33,984 nucleotides of DNA, from positions 1 through 33,984 of the forward strand of contig JASCIV010000185.1 in NCBI GenBank assembly GCA_030374735.1. Reading direction: 5' to 3'. The notes below the pieces were generated by a model, which worked only from the letters and a program-made list of their open reading frames with translations, was not told the origin of the DNA and did no database searches. This document shows, piece after piece, positions 20,873 to 31,268 of this stretch. The position numbers and the translations under genes are program-made. Source of the stretch: Gracilaria caudata (Eukaryota; Rhodophyta; Florideophyceae; Gracilariales; Gracilariaceae). Position 1 is the first letter of the stretch; each line of letters opens with the position of its first letter.

Positions 20873-23222
20873 AGGGCAATGACCTGGCCTACCGATAACA
20901 TAGTTACGCTTAGCTTGGGTCGCCTGATAGACAGACCGAAGGTCAGGCGATCTTTATTTGTTGAAATCGTTGATTGCGTAAAGTATAGGCTTTGGCCTGA
21001 GACGGAAAAAGTGCAAGAGAAGGGCAGCGTTTTGAAAGGTCTCCACGACAGACTGACGGTGACGCCTGGAAAGGGGAACGTTAATGACCAAATCTTGAAA
21101 AAGGGATTGGTTCTCATCCTTGTTTTGTTCAAAAAGCACTAGACTTCATCCGTTGTTGTGAACCTTCTAATCCTTGCAAAATACATCGAGGCGAATGAAA
21201 AGCGAAGAAGACCACTGAAAATAGACCGGATCAAATCTAATGCAATCTCAACAATCTGATCAAGTCCGAAATGCGCAGTCCGTACGGGTGAAGGACGGGT
21301 ATTTTGTAGATCTGAAGCAGTCGAGACGCTCATTTTTCGCTCCAGCCGTCGCAAACACGTGTAAAGCCGCGTTCTAGCTCGCTGCAGTCCCTCATGCAGG
21401 ACCCTGGTCTCGTCCACTGTTCAAATTTTGGCGACGGTTTTTGTGAAAATTTGCAAAACTCGTATTAGATTACATCGAATGCCCCCAGTAGCTTAAATTA
21501 TAAGTATCATGAATGCTAAAACTACTTAAAATGCCCCACAAACTCGGAGATCGCTTTCTGTTGCATCTTTGTTGATTTACTTCTAGTTCTGAGAAGAATA
21601 CTTCCCACTGGTACAATTTTAGCCTTCCATCGACGTATGGACGGATTTTTCATAAATTAATTGTCTACTAGAATAAAGAAACTGCAGTAGGTTGCTTTTA
21701 GAGAAGATTCAAAAGGAAAACCCGTTCTCGACCTTCATTGGGACCTAAAATTAGTGGAGATGAAAAAAAGACCTTTCATACTATATATAAGCAGAAGCAA
21801 TTCTCTGAGAAACGGGGAAAGTTTCTTTTGAAAGTATGCTTTTTGAAATGAATGATCTACGAAAAGATCCTTAAAATAGACCCCGTGCTTAAAATAGACC
21901 CCGTGCTCATCCTATGCGCTCAAATATCGAAAAATCGGGCTAAAATATCTTTATCGATAATGGGGGAGACGAACTGAGCAGAAACGCGATATACCTCTCT
22001 CTTACTCGCGTATCATCTTCTCAAATACCAAAAGGATTATTTACGCCACGCATACATCCCTGGAATTCAAGGGTACCAAGTGCCCACCACCAGCTATATG
22101 CTTCGAAGACATATGGGATTCTAGCAGTACGCTATCTACGCCCATCGTGAATACTTGAATGATTTTGATAGAATACGCTACTACAAATGTCCAGAATCTG
22201 CAAAAGAAATGAATTCTTTTGAACTACCTCCAATTTCGAAATAAACTGTAGAGAGGAGGAATACTTGCTCTTTACTTTTGTGGTGCGATCTAACTTCAAA
22301 ATTCATATTTATGTGTTCAGAGGCAAGGAACTGTAATCTTTAAGTTTCTAGGTTCCAGAAATGAGGTAAAGGTACCACCACCCCCAGAAAATTATGTGCA
22401 CATGGAAACGTTCATCATCCTCTCTAAGGATTTCAGATGTTTCCTACTTTTCCTATCGCCCTTCATATAATATGTGACCAGCATTGAGAACCAATCGGGA
22501 ACCATTATCTTGATGATCAACATAGAAAGGAAGATTTTTAAAGGACCGAGAATATTCTTAATGTAATGCATGAAGAAAACCTTTTAATGTTTAAATTACA
22601 ATTGATAAAACCTTAATGTTCCCCTAATATCAACTCAACTTTGCTTGCTTCGCGCGCAGTTGAGAGCGCCATGGCTCGCTAGCGGCTTTCTCGATGGTGA
22701 GAGCATGCAACGTCTAGTTTCTTCGAATAAAACAGATATAAGAAAGGTACACTTATTCACATGGTTTTGATCGCACTGTTCATATAAGTGCATCACATTG
22801 CTATAAAGTGAGTTCTGATCAAGTCCAAAATTTTTTTTTTGCTTCATGAGCCACTTCAATGGTTCGGTTCGAAGATTCACTTTCATTCCTGCACGTACCA
22901 TTTCATCTCCATCTCGAACCATAGAGCTTCGATCAGATCTTAAATCTTCATTTCTTCTAACGCGTCTGCGCATATTGCGACGGACACCCATCCTTGCTAT
23001 CGGTAGTCTGTATTCACCTCCCCCTCCCCTCTTTGTAATAGGCGAGCAAACCAACGCTCCGAAAAATTAGTTGCAATGCATACCCTGAAACAGCTACGTT
23101 GCCTTTTGGGGCTTTTCGACTTCAACTTTTTTGGTTTCACCCCCAAAAACGAAGAAGTACGTAGAGAATGTCTACTGAATTTCGTTGAATATCGTACACC
23201 AGAAATAACAAAACTGCAGGAA
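20873..23222. other. AT-rich gene-poor stretch
   Basis: Most frames here are short. Three longer minus-strand frames (20824-21132, 21139-21417 and 22635-23054) lack recognisable motifs, though the last two share a short FGLDQ context arising from a similar TCTGATCAAGTCC sequence at 21255 and 22814. A perfect 18-bp tandem duplication lies at 21871-21906. I see no RNA gene. Confidence 0.4.
21871..21906. repeat. Perfect 18-bp tandem duplication
   Basis: The unit TTAAAATAGACCCCGTGC occurs twice in a row without mismatch. In a window of mostly eroded repeats, exact identity points to a recent slippage or duplication event. Confidence 0.8.
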
Positions 23223-23306
23223 CCGAAAAATCAGAAATCAAAAAATTGCAAGACACTGAATTCTGAAATGTCGATTCTCATCAAAACTGGTCAAAATTGA
23301 ACAAAC
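23223..23306 (-). repeat. Inverted partial copy of the satellite unit
   Basis: The reverse complement of this segment follows the first part of the 187-bp unit: a TTGTTCAA...CAGTTTTG lead-in, GAATCGACATTTCAGAA and TTTTTTGATTTCTGATTTTT. It lies just left of the array and points the opposite way, so the array begins at a head-to-head inversion. Confidence 0.7.
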
Positions 23307-23350
23307 CCGTTCCAAGTTGTGAGGTACATCTGGAATGTTGCAAGAGTTTT

Positions 23351-24508
23351 GTTCAGAATCGATATTTCAGAAATCAGTTTTTTGATTTTGGGTTTTCGGT
23401 GGGGTGTAAAGTCTCTCATTTGTGCATGATGTATGAGTGTTCGGAAGTGAGACAGAGTACCAATGAATCCAACTGGGAGGTGCCAACCGACTTGAAACAG
23501 TTTTGTGCAGGTTCGCCCAATTTTGAACAGTTTTGTTGAGATTTGAACAGTTTTGTTCAGAATCGATATTTCAGAAATCAGTTTTTGATTTTTGGTTTTG
23601 GATGGGGTGGTGGAGCGCCTCTCATCTGCGCATGGTACATCAGCGTTTAGAAGTGAACGAGGTACCAATGAATCCATCCGGGGGTAACAACCACCTTGTA
23701 ACAGTTTTGTTCAGTTTTGCTCAGCCTTGAACAGTTTTGTTCGAAATCCATGTTCACGAAATCAGTTTTTTCGATTTTTTGATTTTGGGTGCGGTGGTGC
23801 AACGCCTTTCATCTGTGCATGGTCCATCAATTTTTGGAAGTAAAAACCAGTGCCAAGGAATCCATCTGAGAGGTAAGAACCGAAATGTGACGGTTTTGTT
23901 CAAGATTGTTCAATTCTGAACAGTTTTGTTCAGAATCGATGTTTCAGAAATCAGTTCTTTGATTTTTGATATTGGGTGGGCTTTAAAAGCGCCTCTCATC
24001 TGTGCATGGTACATCAGTGCCTGGAATTGAGGCAGAGTAGCATTCAATTCATATGGAAGGTGCCAATCGACTTGAAACAATTCTGTTCAGTGTTGCTCAA
24101 TCTTGAAGATTTTTGTTTGAAATCGATATTTCATAAATTAGTTTTTTGATTTGTGAATTTGGGTGGGTTGGTGCAGCGCCTCTCATCTGTGCTTGGTGCA
24201 TCAGTGTCTGCAAGTGAAGGGGAGTACCATTCAATCCATCTGAGAGGTGCCAACCGACTTGAAACAGTTTTGTTCTGTGTTGTTCAACTTTGAACAGTTT
24301 TGTTCGAAATCTATGTTTCAGAAATCAGTTTTTGGGTTTCTGAATTTGGGTGGGGTGGTGCAGCGCCTTTTATCTGTGCATGGTGCGTCAGTGTTTGGAA
24401 GTGAGACGGAGTCCCAATGATTGCATCTGGGAGGTCCCATCAGACTTGAACCCGCTTTGTTCGGTTTTCTTCAATATTGAACAGTTTTGTTCAGAATCGA
24501 TGTTTATG
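23351..24508 (+). repeat. Satellite array of ~187-bp units, six full copies plus a partial
   Basis: Anchored on GTTCAGAATCGATATTTCAG or its variants, units start at 23351, 23555, 23739, 23928, 24115, 24302 and 24489, giving periods of 204, 184, 189, 187, 187 and 187 bases. Each unit carries the landmarks TTTTTTGATTT, GGGTGGGGTGGTGCAGCGCC, TCTCATCTGTGCATGGT, CAATGAATCCATC and GACTTGAAACAGTTTTG. The seventh unit breaks off after about 20 bases into unrelated Q-codon-rich sequence. Units differ at many positions, so homogenisation is weak. Open frames across it (for example 23291-23677 minus) show repeated ISEISILNKT and are by-products. Confidence 0.92.
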
Positions 24509-25128
24509 CAACAAAGCCGCCAACAAATGCACACACAAACCAAAATGCAAACACAAAACTCAATTTGGCAACAGCACAATCCGACAAGTTCTGCTCTCAC
24601 TTCCCGTACTCTTTTAGGCCCCAATACCTCAAGCGCTACTTGCAGCAGTACCGAGTGGCTGCCCCTGTGTCGAAATCATTCTTATCAACTTTTGTGACAC
24701 TCTGCGTGCAGTGTATTCATTGTTTAAATTTAGCACACCTTGAGAACTCCACAGGTCCTGAACGGTTCTCAAACAGTGTGTTAAAGCTGTGAAGAAAATG
24801 TTTGGCTTCCCAAAATCAACTACCAAAATTGCCTTCAAATTCTAAGCCAAGCATACATTGACAAAATAGTCTTGCAACACGTATTCTAGTGATTCCCATG
24901 TCATATTCAACGCCAAAAATTTCCAATTATATATTCAGAAACTGTCCCTTTGCTTTCTATTATGCCGCACCACAAATAAACTGTCCCCCAAATGCTTATG
25001 GCAATTAAATCCTCAGTACAACTTCCACGGACGCAACCCTTCCATCCCCTCAATCTGTACGGATGTTCCTTTCATTTTTAGACGCGCCGCACACTATGGA
25101 CGCCTTGCAGAGCCATATGAATTGCTCA
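24509..25128. other. Gene-free stretch after the satellite
   Basis: The first 100 bases are ACA/CAA-rich and give Gln/Thr-rich frames, probably by composition. From 24800 to 25060 the sequence is AT-rich with no frame of note. I see no gene or RNA here. Confidence 0.4.
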
Positions 25129-25314
25129 AGGGGATCCCGCGAATATTTTATAGGTGGTATAAGCGTAACAGTAGAACCAAATGAGAGTTTTGATTGTCTT
25201 CACTGTTCCAGAAGGCTTAGAGATCGCAGCAGACGATCTGCAGTTTATTCCGAGAGTCACGGAAGTTTAGGTGACCTTAACTGTTTCCAATGAGATTAAG
25301 TTAGTTATTAAACC
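25129..25314 (+). repeat. Dispersed repeat, copy B
   Basis: Homologue of 20684-20872 in direct orientation, with nearly the same length (186 against 189 bases). It starts AGGGGATCCCGCGAATATTT against AGAGGATTCCGCCAAATATG in copy A, and ends in TTATTAAACCA against TAATTAAACCC. No coding potential is evident. Confidence 0.65.
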
Positions 25315-25507
25315 ACATCCGTATCTGTAGCGCATTACAGTAAGAGATTTTAGGGAGCTTCACTTCTATTGTTCCTTTCCAACGTAGTGAGCTTTCCGAC
25401 CGGCTTCTTCCATTCAGGTCCTCGTAGAAATGGGGATGTTGAAGTTCTTGCACTTCATTCACCTTCGTAGTTTTTTTATATTGCTTGTTTACATTCAACC
25501 TATACTC

Positions 25508-25756
25508 TCATGAACATAGATTATTACTGTTTTGCAGAAGTTGTAGAAGTTGGCTTTCCGCAATACCCTGCCTCTTCTGTGCGATCTTCAAAGCGTACTT
25601 CTTTCTTCGCTCAGCAAGACGTGCGTGCCTGTTTTCCACAGATTCATTAGCAGTCACTTCAGCTCGACCCTTTTTCCGATCCTCTCTTTCTAATGCAAGT
25701 ATGCATGAATTCTCTTTGCACTTGAAAAGTAATGCTCTCGCTGTTGCAACCAGCAA
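25508..25756 (-). pseudogene. Short Arg/Lys-rich coding remnant, possible Helitron-type linker
   Basis: The frame encodes KGRAEVTANESVENRHARLA and ERRKKYALKIAQKRQGIAES, a charged helical pattern. ANES.E.R.ARLA resembles the NESPE.R..RL repeats found near the N-terminus of some Helitron and other transposon proteins. The likeness is short and low-complexity. After its stop the same frame can be followed leftward into 25301-25498 (VNEVQELQHPHFYEDLNGRS). Confidence 0.25.
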
Positions 25757-27357
25757 GCGTACACAACAAAACGGAGCTGCATTTCTACACTACTGCTGAT
25801 AGCTCGTAGAAAGAAGGCTCCGAAGCGTGCGCTGAACGGCAGCACGAAGACCTGTACACACAGCCGGCGCCTCTCATGTCTCCAATCATTGGGCTTGCTC
25901 TCTATTCAAAAGATCTCGATTCCTCCAAAAACCTTTAGGCCTACGTTGCCAGTTTGCGATCCTGAAAGCTATACCGCAGCCCTGCTCCGTATACACACGA
26001 CTTTCCCCAATAACGGGGCCTTTTACAACCAGATCCGATTCGAGCGATCATCAAAGAGCTCGACTCGATAATTCGCCTCAGTTACTATTCCAAGCTCAGC
26101 TGTTCAACCATGACAAGATGTATGCTTGGCATTTAAAAGAGTGAGAGGTGAAAAATGTGAAACTGATATGGCATTTCTGTTCACTTAAAATTTCCCAATA
26201 TTAAGAAAAAAATATTTCTACCTAATATTTCTAAATTTTGAGCGTCGAGAACGAGCATCGAGGCAATTTAGGCGCCATCTAGTCGTGCATCATCCCTTTC
26301 TATCCAGCAATATATCAAATAAAGATTTTCCCCGTATCTCAGAGAACGATTTCTGCGTATATGTAGTGTGCATTACCTCCTTTTATCTCTCGTTCTTTTG
26401 GGGCCCAATGATATTCACCATGGATTTTTCTTTTGAATTTGCGATGCACGAAACCTACTGGAATTTAAATATTCTGGGGGACAAGTAATCATTAAAAATT
26501 CGTAGTGTACGTATGGATAGAAGATTAAGACTAAATTTAAACCATTACGAAATGCTTATGACAGAGGTAGCAATATATGGATAAAGATCGAATAGAAGAC
26601 GAGCAACTATTTGGTGGGCCATTCTACGTAGTTCGAGTATCATTTTAGATAATTTGTCAACTGTTGGGAGCCAAGAAAGAGCGAAATGGAAACTTTCCTC
26701 ACCCTCTTGGAAATTTTGCTCCCCAAATCAGGATATTACGCATTTCCGAACTTTACAACAAGAACGGTAATTACTAGAACACTTGTAATATATATATTAA
26801 GCTTTGCATTGCATCAATTTCTCGTTCGCACGACTAGCTTGCAATTTACAAGTTGCAAGTGGCAAGCTGCAAGCCTACAAGCCAGTTCGCAGGTCACCAA
26901 ATATGAAAACTCGAACAGAAATTCTTTATAAATAACGATTCTGGGGCTGCTACAATTTTGAGCCAAACCTGAAGAGATAACTTCGAGCATTCATCCTCAC
27001 TGCCGTCAGAAGTTCTCTCCGCCCTTTTCTACTCGTTTCCAACACATGTTGAACGCTGCAAAACGAATTTTATGCTTACTACACATTCTTTCTCGACAAA
27101 CAGCTCTCAGTTCGACAATTCTTGCCGCTCGTAGGCTGCCACAGCACCATGTTGCTTTTGCCTCACATCACCAATCCTGCGTATGCCAAGACACGGCGAA
27201 TTTTACGTAGCAGCTCGAACGCTTGCCGAATTACAGTGCACTGCGTCGGCGCCGACGCGTCCCTGTCTTAACAACTCCGATACTTTGCAAAAGTTCAAGA
27301 GACAGTTAATTTGTGGCCGTAGACTACATCAATGACTTTGATTTACCTGCACATTCA
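25757..27357. other. AT-rich stretch with no supported gene
   Basis: Only weak coding hints are present, such as the plus-strand frame with LDNSPQLLFQAQLFNHDKMY and AWHLKE near 26065-26144, which I cannot assign. At 26838-26890 a degenerate GCAAGT/TACAAG run repeats about every seven to ten bases. No RNA gene was seen. Confidence 0.35.
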
Positions 27358-28040
27358 CTAATCTGTGGGGAAAGATATTCGTCGTCTACAAATACCATGG
27401 AGTAAGCTTCTTTCGCCATTAATGACAATTTTCTGTAGCAAATGTCTAGCAAAAACGATCTCTTTTGATGCCAGGTGTTTCTTGTCTCCTACGAGCAGTA
27501 AACTATTGTGATCCACCAACAGAATATTCTTCAGGACCAGAAAATTTGTATCAGAATAACCTCCACACAAAGCTCTGTAAGGCTATCTCGCAGTTTCTTT
27601 GGGTTAACGCTCTACCGTTTGACGTGGATCACGCCATGTACAAATCATTTTTCCCGAAGGTGATCGACTTTTCCATAGTTCTCCGATCACAATTTGACCA
27701 CTTCGAGAAAACTGAGCAAAGTTCAAGACTTTCACTAGCAACTTTAGAGCAGCATCGTGAAACATATCCGTAGAGTCACTGATGAAAAGTAGACCCACAA
27801 TGAACAACTCTTTATGCATTGTCTCCACGAATCTTCGGGGAGGATATTTTCGACTTTGTTTTGGATGTGAGGCCAAGCCCCTGATTTGTTGCATATTTCG
27901 TGTCGCCAGTGGCCCATGACCCCATTTGGAGCGTTTGAATGTTCTTGGCACTTCTTGCCTAACACCGGCGCGATAGAGGAGCAGGAGATTATTTCGGCCT
28001 TCAAAAGACTCAGCATGCTACTCAGCTGGAATGCAAGCAC
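27358..28040 (-). pseudogene. Unidentified decayed gene
   Basis: Three minus-strand frames read as consecutive parts of one protein: NGVMGHWRHEICNKSGAWPH and IQNKVENILPEDSW (from 28040), then FVETMHKELFIVGLLFISDS and TDMFHDAALKLLVKVLNFAQ (27951-27604), then YSDTNFLVLKNILLVDHNSL and ARHLLQKIVINGERSLLHGI (27570-27358). Composition is that of an ordinary helical protein. No family is recognised, and the frame changes and stops indicate decay. Confidence 0.35.
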
Positions 28041-28132
28041 TGGCCTCGGACTATTGTGCTAATAGCGTTACGATATTGTCCGCAAGAAGTTTGGACTCGG
28101 CCTGTTGCTGGGTGTATTGGTCATGAGGCTTC

Positions 28133-28680
28133 GTGTGCATCACTATTGGGAGTCTAAAGTACGTATGGAGATGTACCGTAGAAGCATCACAGTACAATTA
28201 CTCCTACCGCTCTCTGTCTGTCCAACGTGTGAAATGGATGCAGCACGAAGAAGCTTCTTGCAGGCTTGTCGAGCATTTGAAGCCCGCGTATGCTGACGAT
28301 GCGCAGGAGTCTTTGTTTGAACAGCCGGTTAAGGCAACTGCAATATTGAACGAAGCCATTGTAGAGAGGCGAGCACACACCAGTATTTTGAGAAACGGGT
28401 AGATGATCTCGGATGCATTGGAATCAAAATGTTATGTATTCTTGAGAGCTCGAAGCGTGTCACACCATCATGGTGCTGATTGGTGGCGAAAGCGAGCGCC
28501 GCTAGGGGCTGACCGATCGCACGACAAACGAGCGACGAAAAAGTCTCCGCCCTCACGCAGCTTTCGCACTGGAGTTGCAGCAAGTCGCCGATCGAATCGC
28601 AACAGCATGGCAGCTGTGGATTGCACTTGATCGTGCACTCGAGTTCTTCAGGGTTGCGATGAACGCCATCGACTGAGCGA
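28133..28680 (+). pseudogene. Unidentified decayed gene
   Basis: The plus-strand frame from 28133 gives RVKWMQHEEASCRLVEHLKP, AYADDAQESLFEQPVKATAI and LNEAIVERRAHTSILRNG, then a stop at 28400-28402. A second frame near 28535-28672 continues protein-like with LRPHAAFALELQQVADRIAT and WQLWIALDRALEFFRVAMNA. Both parts are helical and free of low complexity, as in a broken real gene. No family is recognised. It starts shortly after and diverges from the preceding minus-strand remnant. Confidence 0.3.
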
Positions 28681-28690
28681 TCGATTGGCA

Positions 28691-29582
28691 TGTTTTCAAT
28701 CGCCGACGTTTGTTCTCAAACTAACAGACCAAACGTTTAACACGTGCATTTTCCCGCACGCTCCAGCCAGCGTGTCCAAAGACTTTCAGGCTCACAAAAC
28801 GTGAGTAGAGTTGCGTGTCTTTTATTGACATGATGATCATTCCGCCGTTGGACTCTTTAAGCTCATACGAGCTTATCATTCTCGCCGAGATCAGAACAGT
28901 TCAGTCATGAGCTTCTTCTTCTTCTGTATTACGCGTACGCTTAATTTCTCGCATCGCGTGGGGCTTGCAAAGGTCCCCCAAAACCCTTTAACGCTTTCGC
29001 TGAAACCATAGCCACTAACCACAGACCTGTAGTTGCGTTACGCACACTGAGCAACTGCATGTTTGACCTAAGAAAGCATTAGCTCGCTAAGGTGTTCTCG
29101 GTCTGCGTGAGCATTTGGCTACCGATGATTTTCGCCTGTACATCCATTGATCCTCTCAGTTTGTCCATCTTCTTTTCACTCACACGTTCCAGGGCTCATC
29201 GCCAGAGGGATACAACACGATAAGGCAATCCGCACGTACCACATCGTCACGCCAAAGAGACCATGAGAGCATTACTCTCTTCTAACCCTCATTTCGATGG
29301 CGACGGCAGACAAAAAGAACCAGATTGTAACCTTCCAACGTTTTCCGAACCAAGTGTAACACAACCAGAGTAAACCCTGGAAAACCTCCGGTAACACGCA
29401 GGTCTCCGTAGGAGCACTTTCCATGTAGGGAAAAGTAAGGGAAACACCGGTAGGATCTTGACCTTCTTCGGGCACGTTAGGCATTGAAAGAAGTACTTGA
29501 TCATGCAAAGAACGCTCGCGTTTATAACAATATAATCAACAGCAAGACAGTGACGGTCTTTCCTCTTCCTTAATATGGTCTA
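28691..29582. other. Stretch with no supported gene
   Basis: Frames are short. Two overlapping minus-strand frames at 29272-29508 use the same bases with unremarkable composition, and neither shows a motif. No repeat or RNA gene was noticed. Confidence 0.35.
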
Positions 29583-30003
29583 CTACTCCTGATTATGAAG
29601 CGGCAGGAAAGCTACAGTATAGTATTCTATAGGTAACTTTCTCCTCAAGAAGGCCAAAAACTTCGACGGCCACTGCTTAATCACTTCTTGAACCGATTTT
29701 CCTTTTCTTTCTTTAGGGGTTGGCAGTTCGTTTCTCCTTGATACATTCGACAACGTACACCGAAACAGCAAATGCCTCACATCTTTCTTTACTCCGACGC
29801 AACAAATGCATCGGGCTTCCTGCTTGTCTACATACGTAGCCACTGGATACAGTGACGGTCATAAAGGGGTGAAAGAATAGTCTAGCATACAATCTCTGAT
29901 TTCCGAGAAGGATGGATACCGCGGACGAAGCCCTAAGTCCTTCATATAGATACGCTTGGATGGCTCCATCCAGGGACACAATAAACGAACTCCTCTCTTT
30001 CAT
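29583..30003 (-). pseudogene. Non-LTR retrotransposon C-terminal fragment with zinc-binding tail
   Basis: Two frames join near 29840. The first (30003-29845) ends VSILLGNQRLYARLFFHPFM. The second (29843-29583) gives CICCVGVKKDVRHLLFRCTL and then FLAFLRRKLP. The C..C...HLLF.C spacing is that of the zinc-binding segment after the reverse transcriptase/RNase H region of LINE-type elements, and such proteins often end with an LL.FLR-like helix. No reverse transcriptase core is present, as expected for a 5'-truncated insertion. A host gene with a similar zinc site is the alternative. Confidence 0.5.
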
Positions 30004-30063
30004 ATCGACTCTTGTGCCCTACTCCGGTAGGTTTGGTTGCAGATTGCGTGCTTGTTGCGTGTC

Positions 30064-30845
30064 TTAAGTACCTGCCTTGTACCGATTGTAGTTGTCCACT
30101 GCAGATATCTCCTCAGCGCCTCTCTTAGTGCCACGCTGATTATCAATCTTCACGACCTCATGATTCTCAGATAAGCATGAATTTGCCCTCAAGCTTGGCG
30201 TACCTCTAGGTAGCTTCCGAGGTCTGAGATTATTCTCCCCAGAGCTTTCGACAGCATTTCTTTCTGTACCACGTCCAACCGCTGATATCATTCCATTCGT
30301 CTCCAGTACACCGAAACTGCCAAGGAATGTCTCTTCAGACAAAGAAGCCCACCGGGATCCAGTTTACAGACAAGCTTGGGCTGCATGAGTGATGAGCAGA
30401 TTGTGTCTCTCCATTCTGGCCACATCCTCTGCTTTTCTACGAGTTCATTCGTCGTCGAATTTGATATCTTCTTAGCTTTCTTGAATGGCAGAGGATTGCA
30501 ATCCGTGGTACCGATGCGATTACTTCTTTTACGGTTTACGGCACAATCGTTAATGTCGACGTTCGCAAACTCCACATCTTCCATTAAACTGAAGCCGGTA
30601 CTGGCAAACTGCTCAGTTTTCGAGAGCTCTAGGTGGCTGTCCATTTCACACCTGCGCTATACTTCATCAACGGAGAGACCTTTGTGCCAGAGATGTGTCC
30701 TTATAATGAGGAAGCCAAAGCTAGCACGCAAAGGATGAATGCTGTTAAGCGTGACGTGCCTTCGTACACAACCGTCACATAATTTTACGTCGCTCAGAGA
30801 TGTTTGTCCATCACGTCGACAAACCTTCCCGCCTTTTTGAATGTG
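30064..30845 (-). pseudogene. Decayed gene with a Cys-cluster N-terminus
   Basis: A minus-strand frame is open from 30845 without a start codon. It encodes KVCRRDGQTSLSDVKLCDGC and VRRHVTLNSIHPLRASFGFL, with spacing C-x13-C-x2-C, then IIRTHLWHKGLSVDEV. An in-frame TAG stands at 30657-30659. The frame goes on with MDSHLELSKTEQFASTGFSL, a basic nuclear-localisation-like NRKRSNR and KKAKK, and LVEKQRMWPEWRDTICSSLM. A shift near 30330 leads to EETFLGSFGVLETNGMISAV and a charged tail to 30064. A zinc-binding nuclear protein is a reasonable guess. The family is not recognised and the N-terminus is missing. Confidence 0.4.
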
Positions 30846-31268
30846 TCAGTACAATGTTACAAACAAATAGTTAGAAAGTTCATGTCGCGTAAGGTAAATG
30901 AGCAGAACGATCATGGTGGCTTCCAAATCACAAGTTACGGACATCCCATTCCAAGTGGCGCCATGTTATAAAAGTATAGGCCAATCCTTTTTCTTGAACC
31001 CTATAGCTCCTTTTTCTCCCGTTCTCGCGTTCATCAACCTCAACTTTGTGCCTGACGCGCCGATCGTAGTTAAGAGGCGGAGAAGCTTTCATTTAATGTA
31101 AGTTTAGCTGGCGTAGGATAGAATGTACTTTGAAACAGACTGCTTTGTGGGAAGATGAATGTGTCGAAGACAGACATCCCATGAAGGGGGGCTCTCCATT
31201 TTGATTTGAGCGAAGCGAAGAAGGGCATTGGCCCATGGGATCAGTCGTATGAGCTCACTTGGCGTTCG

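Noticed and set aside
22855..22890. tRNA gene suggested by GGTTCGAA
   Set aside because: No matching acceptor or anticodon arms could be folded around it. I found no convincing tRNA or rRNA gene in the window.
23291..23677. 128-codon minus-strand frame with repeated ISEISILNKT
   Set aside because: The repeats are the satellite units read in frame; there is no sign of coding constraint.
23351..24508. CRISPR-like array
   Set aside because: Units are ~187 bp, diverged along their whole length, with no short conserved repeat separated by unique spacers.
31206..31268. Upstream TTG start for the repeat-containing gene
   Set aside because: A eukaryotic gene would be expected to start at ATG; the first ATG in this frame is at 31269.
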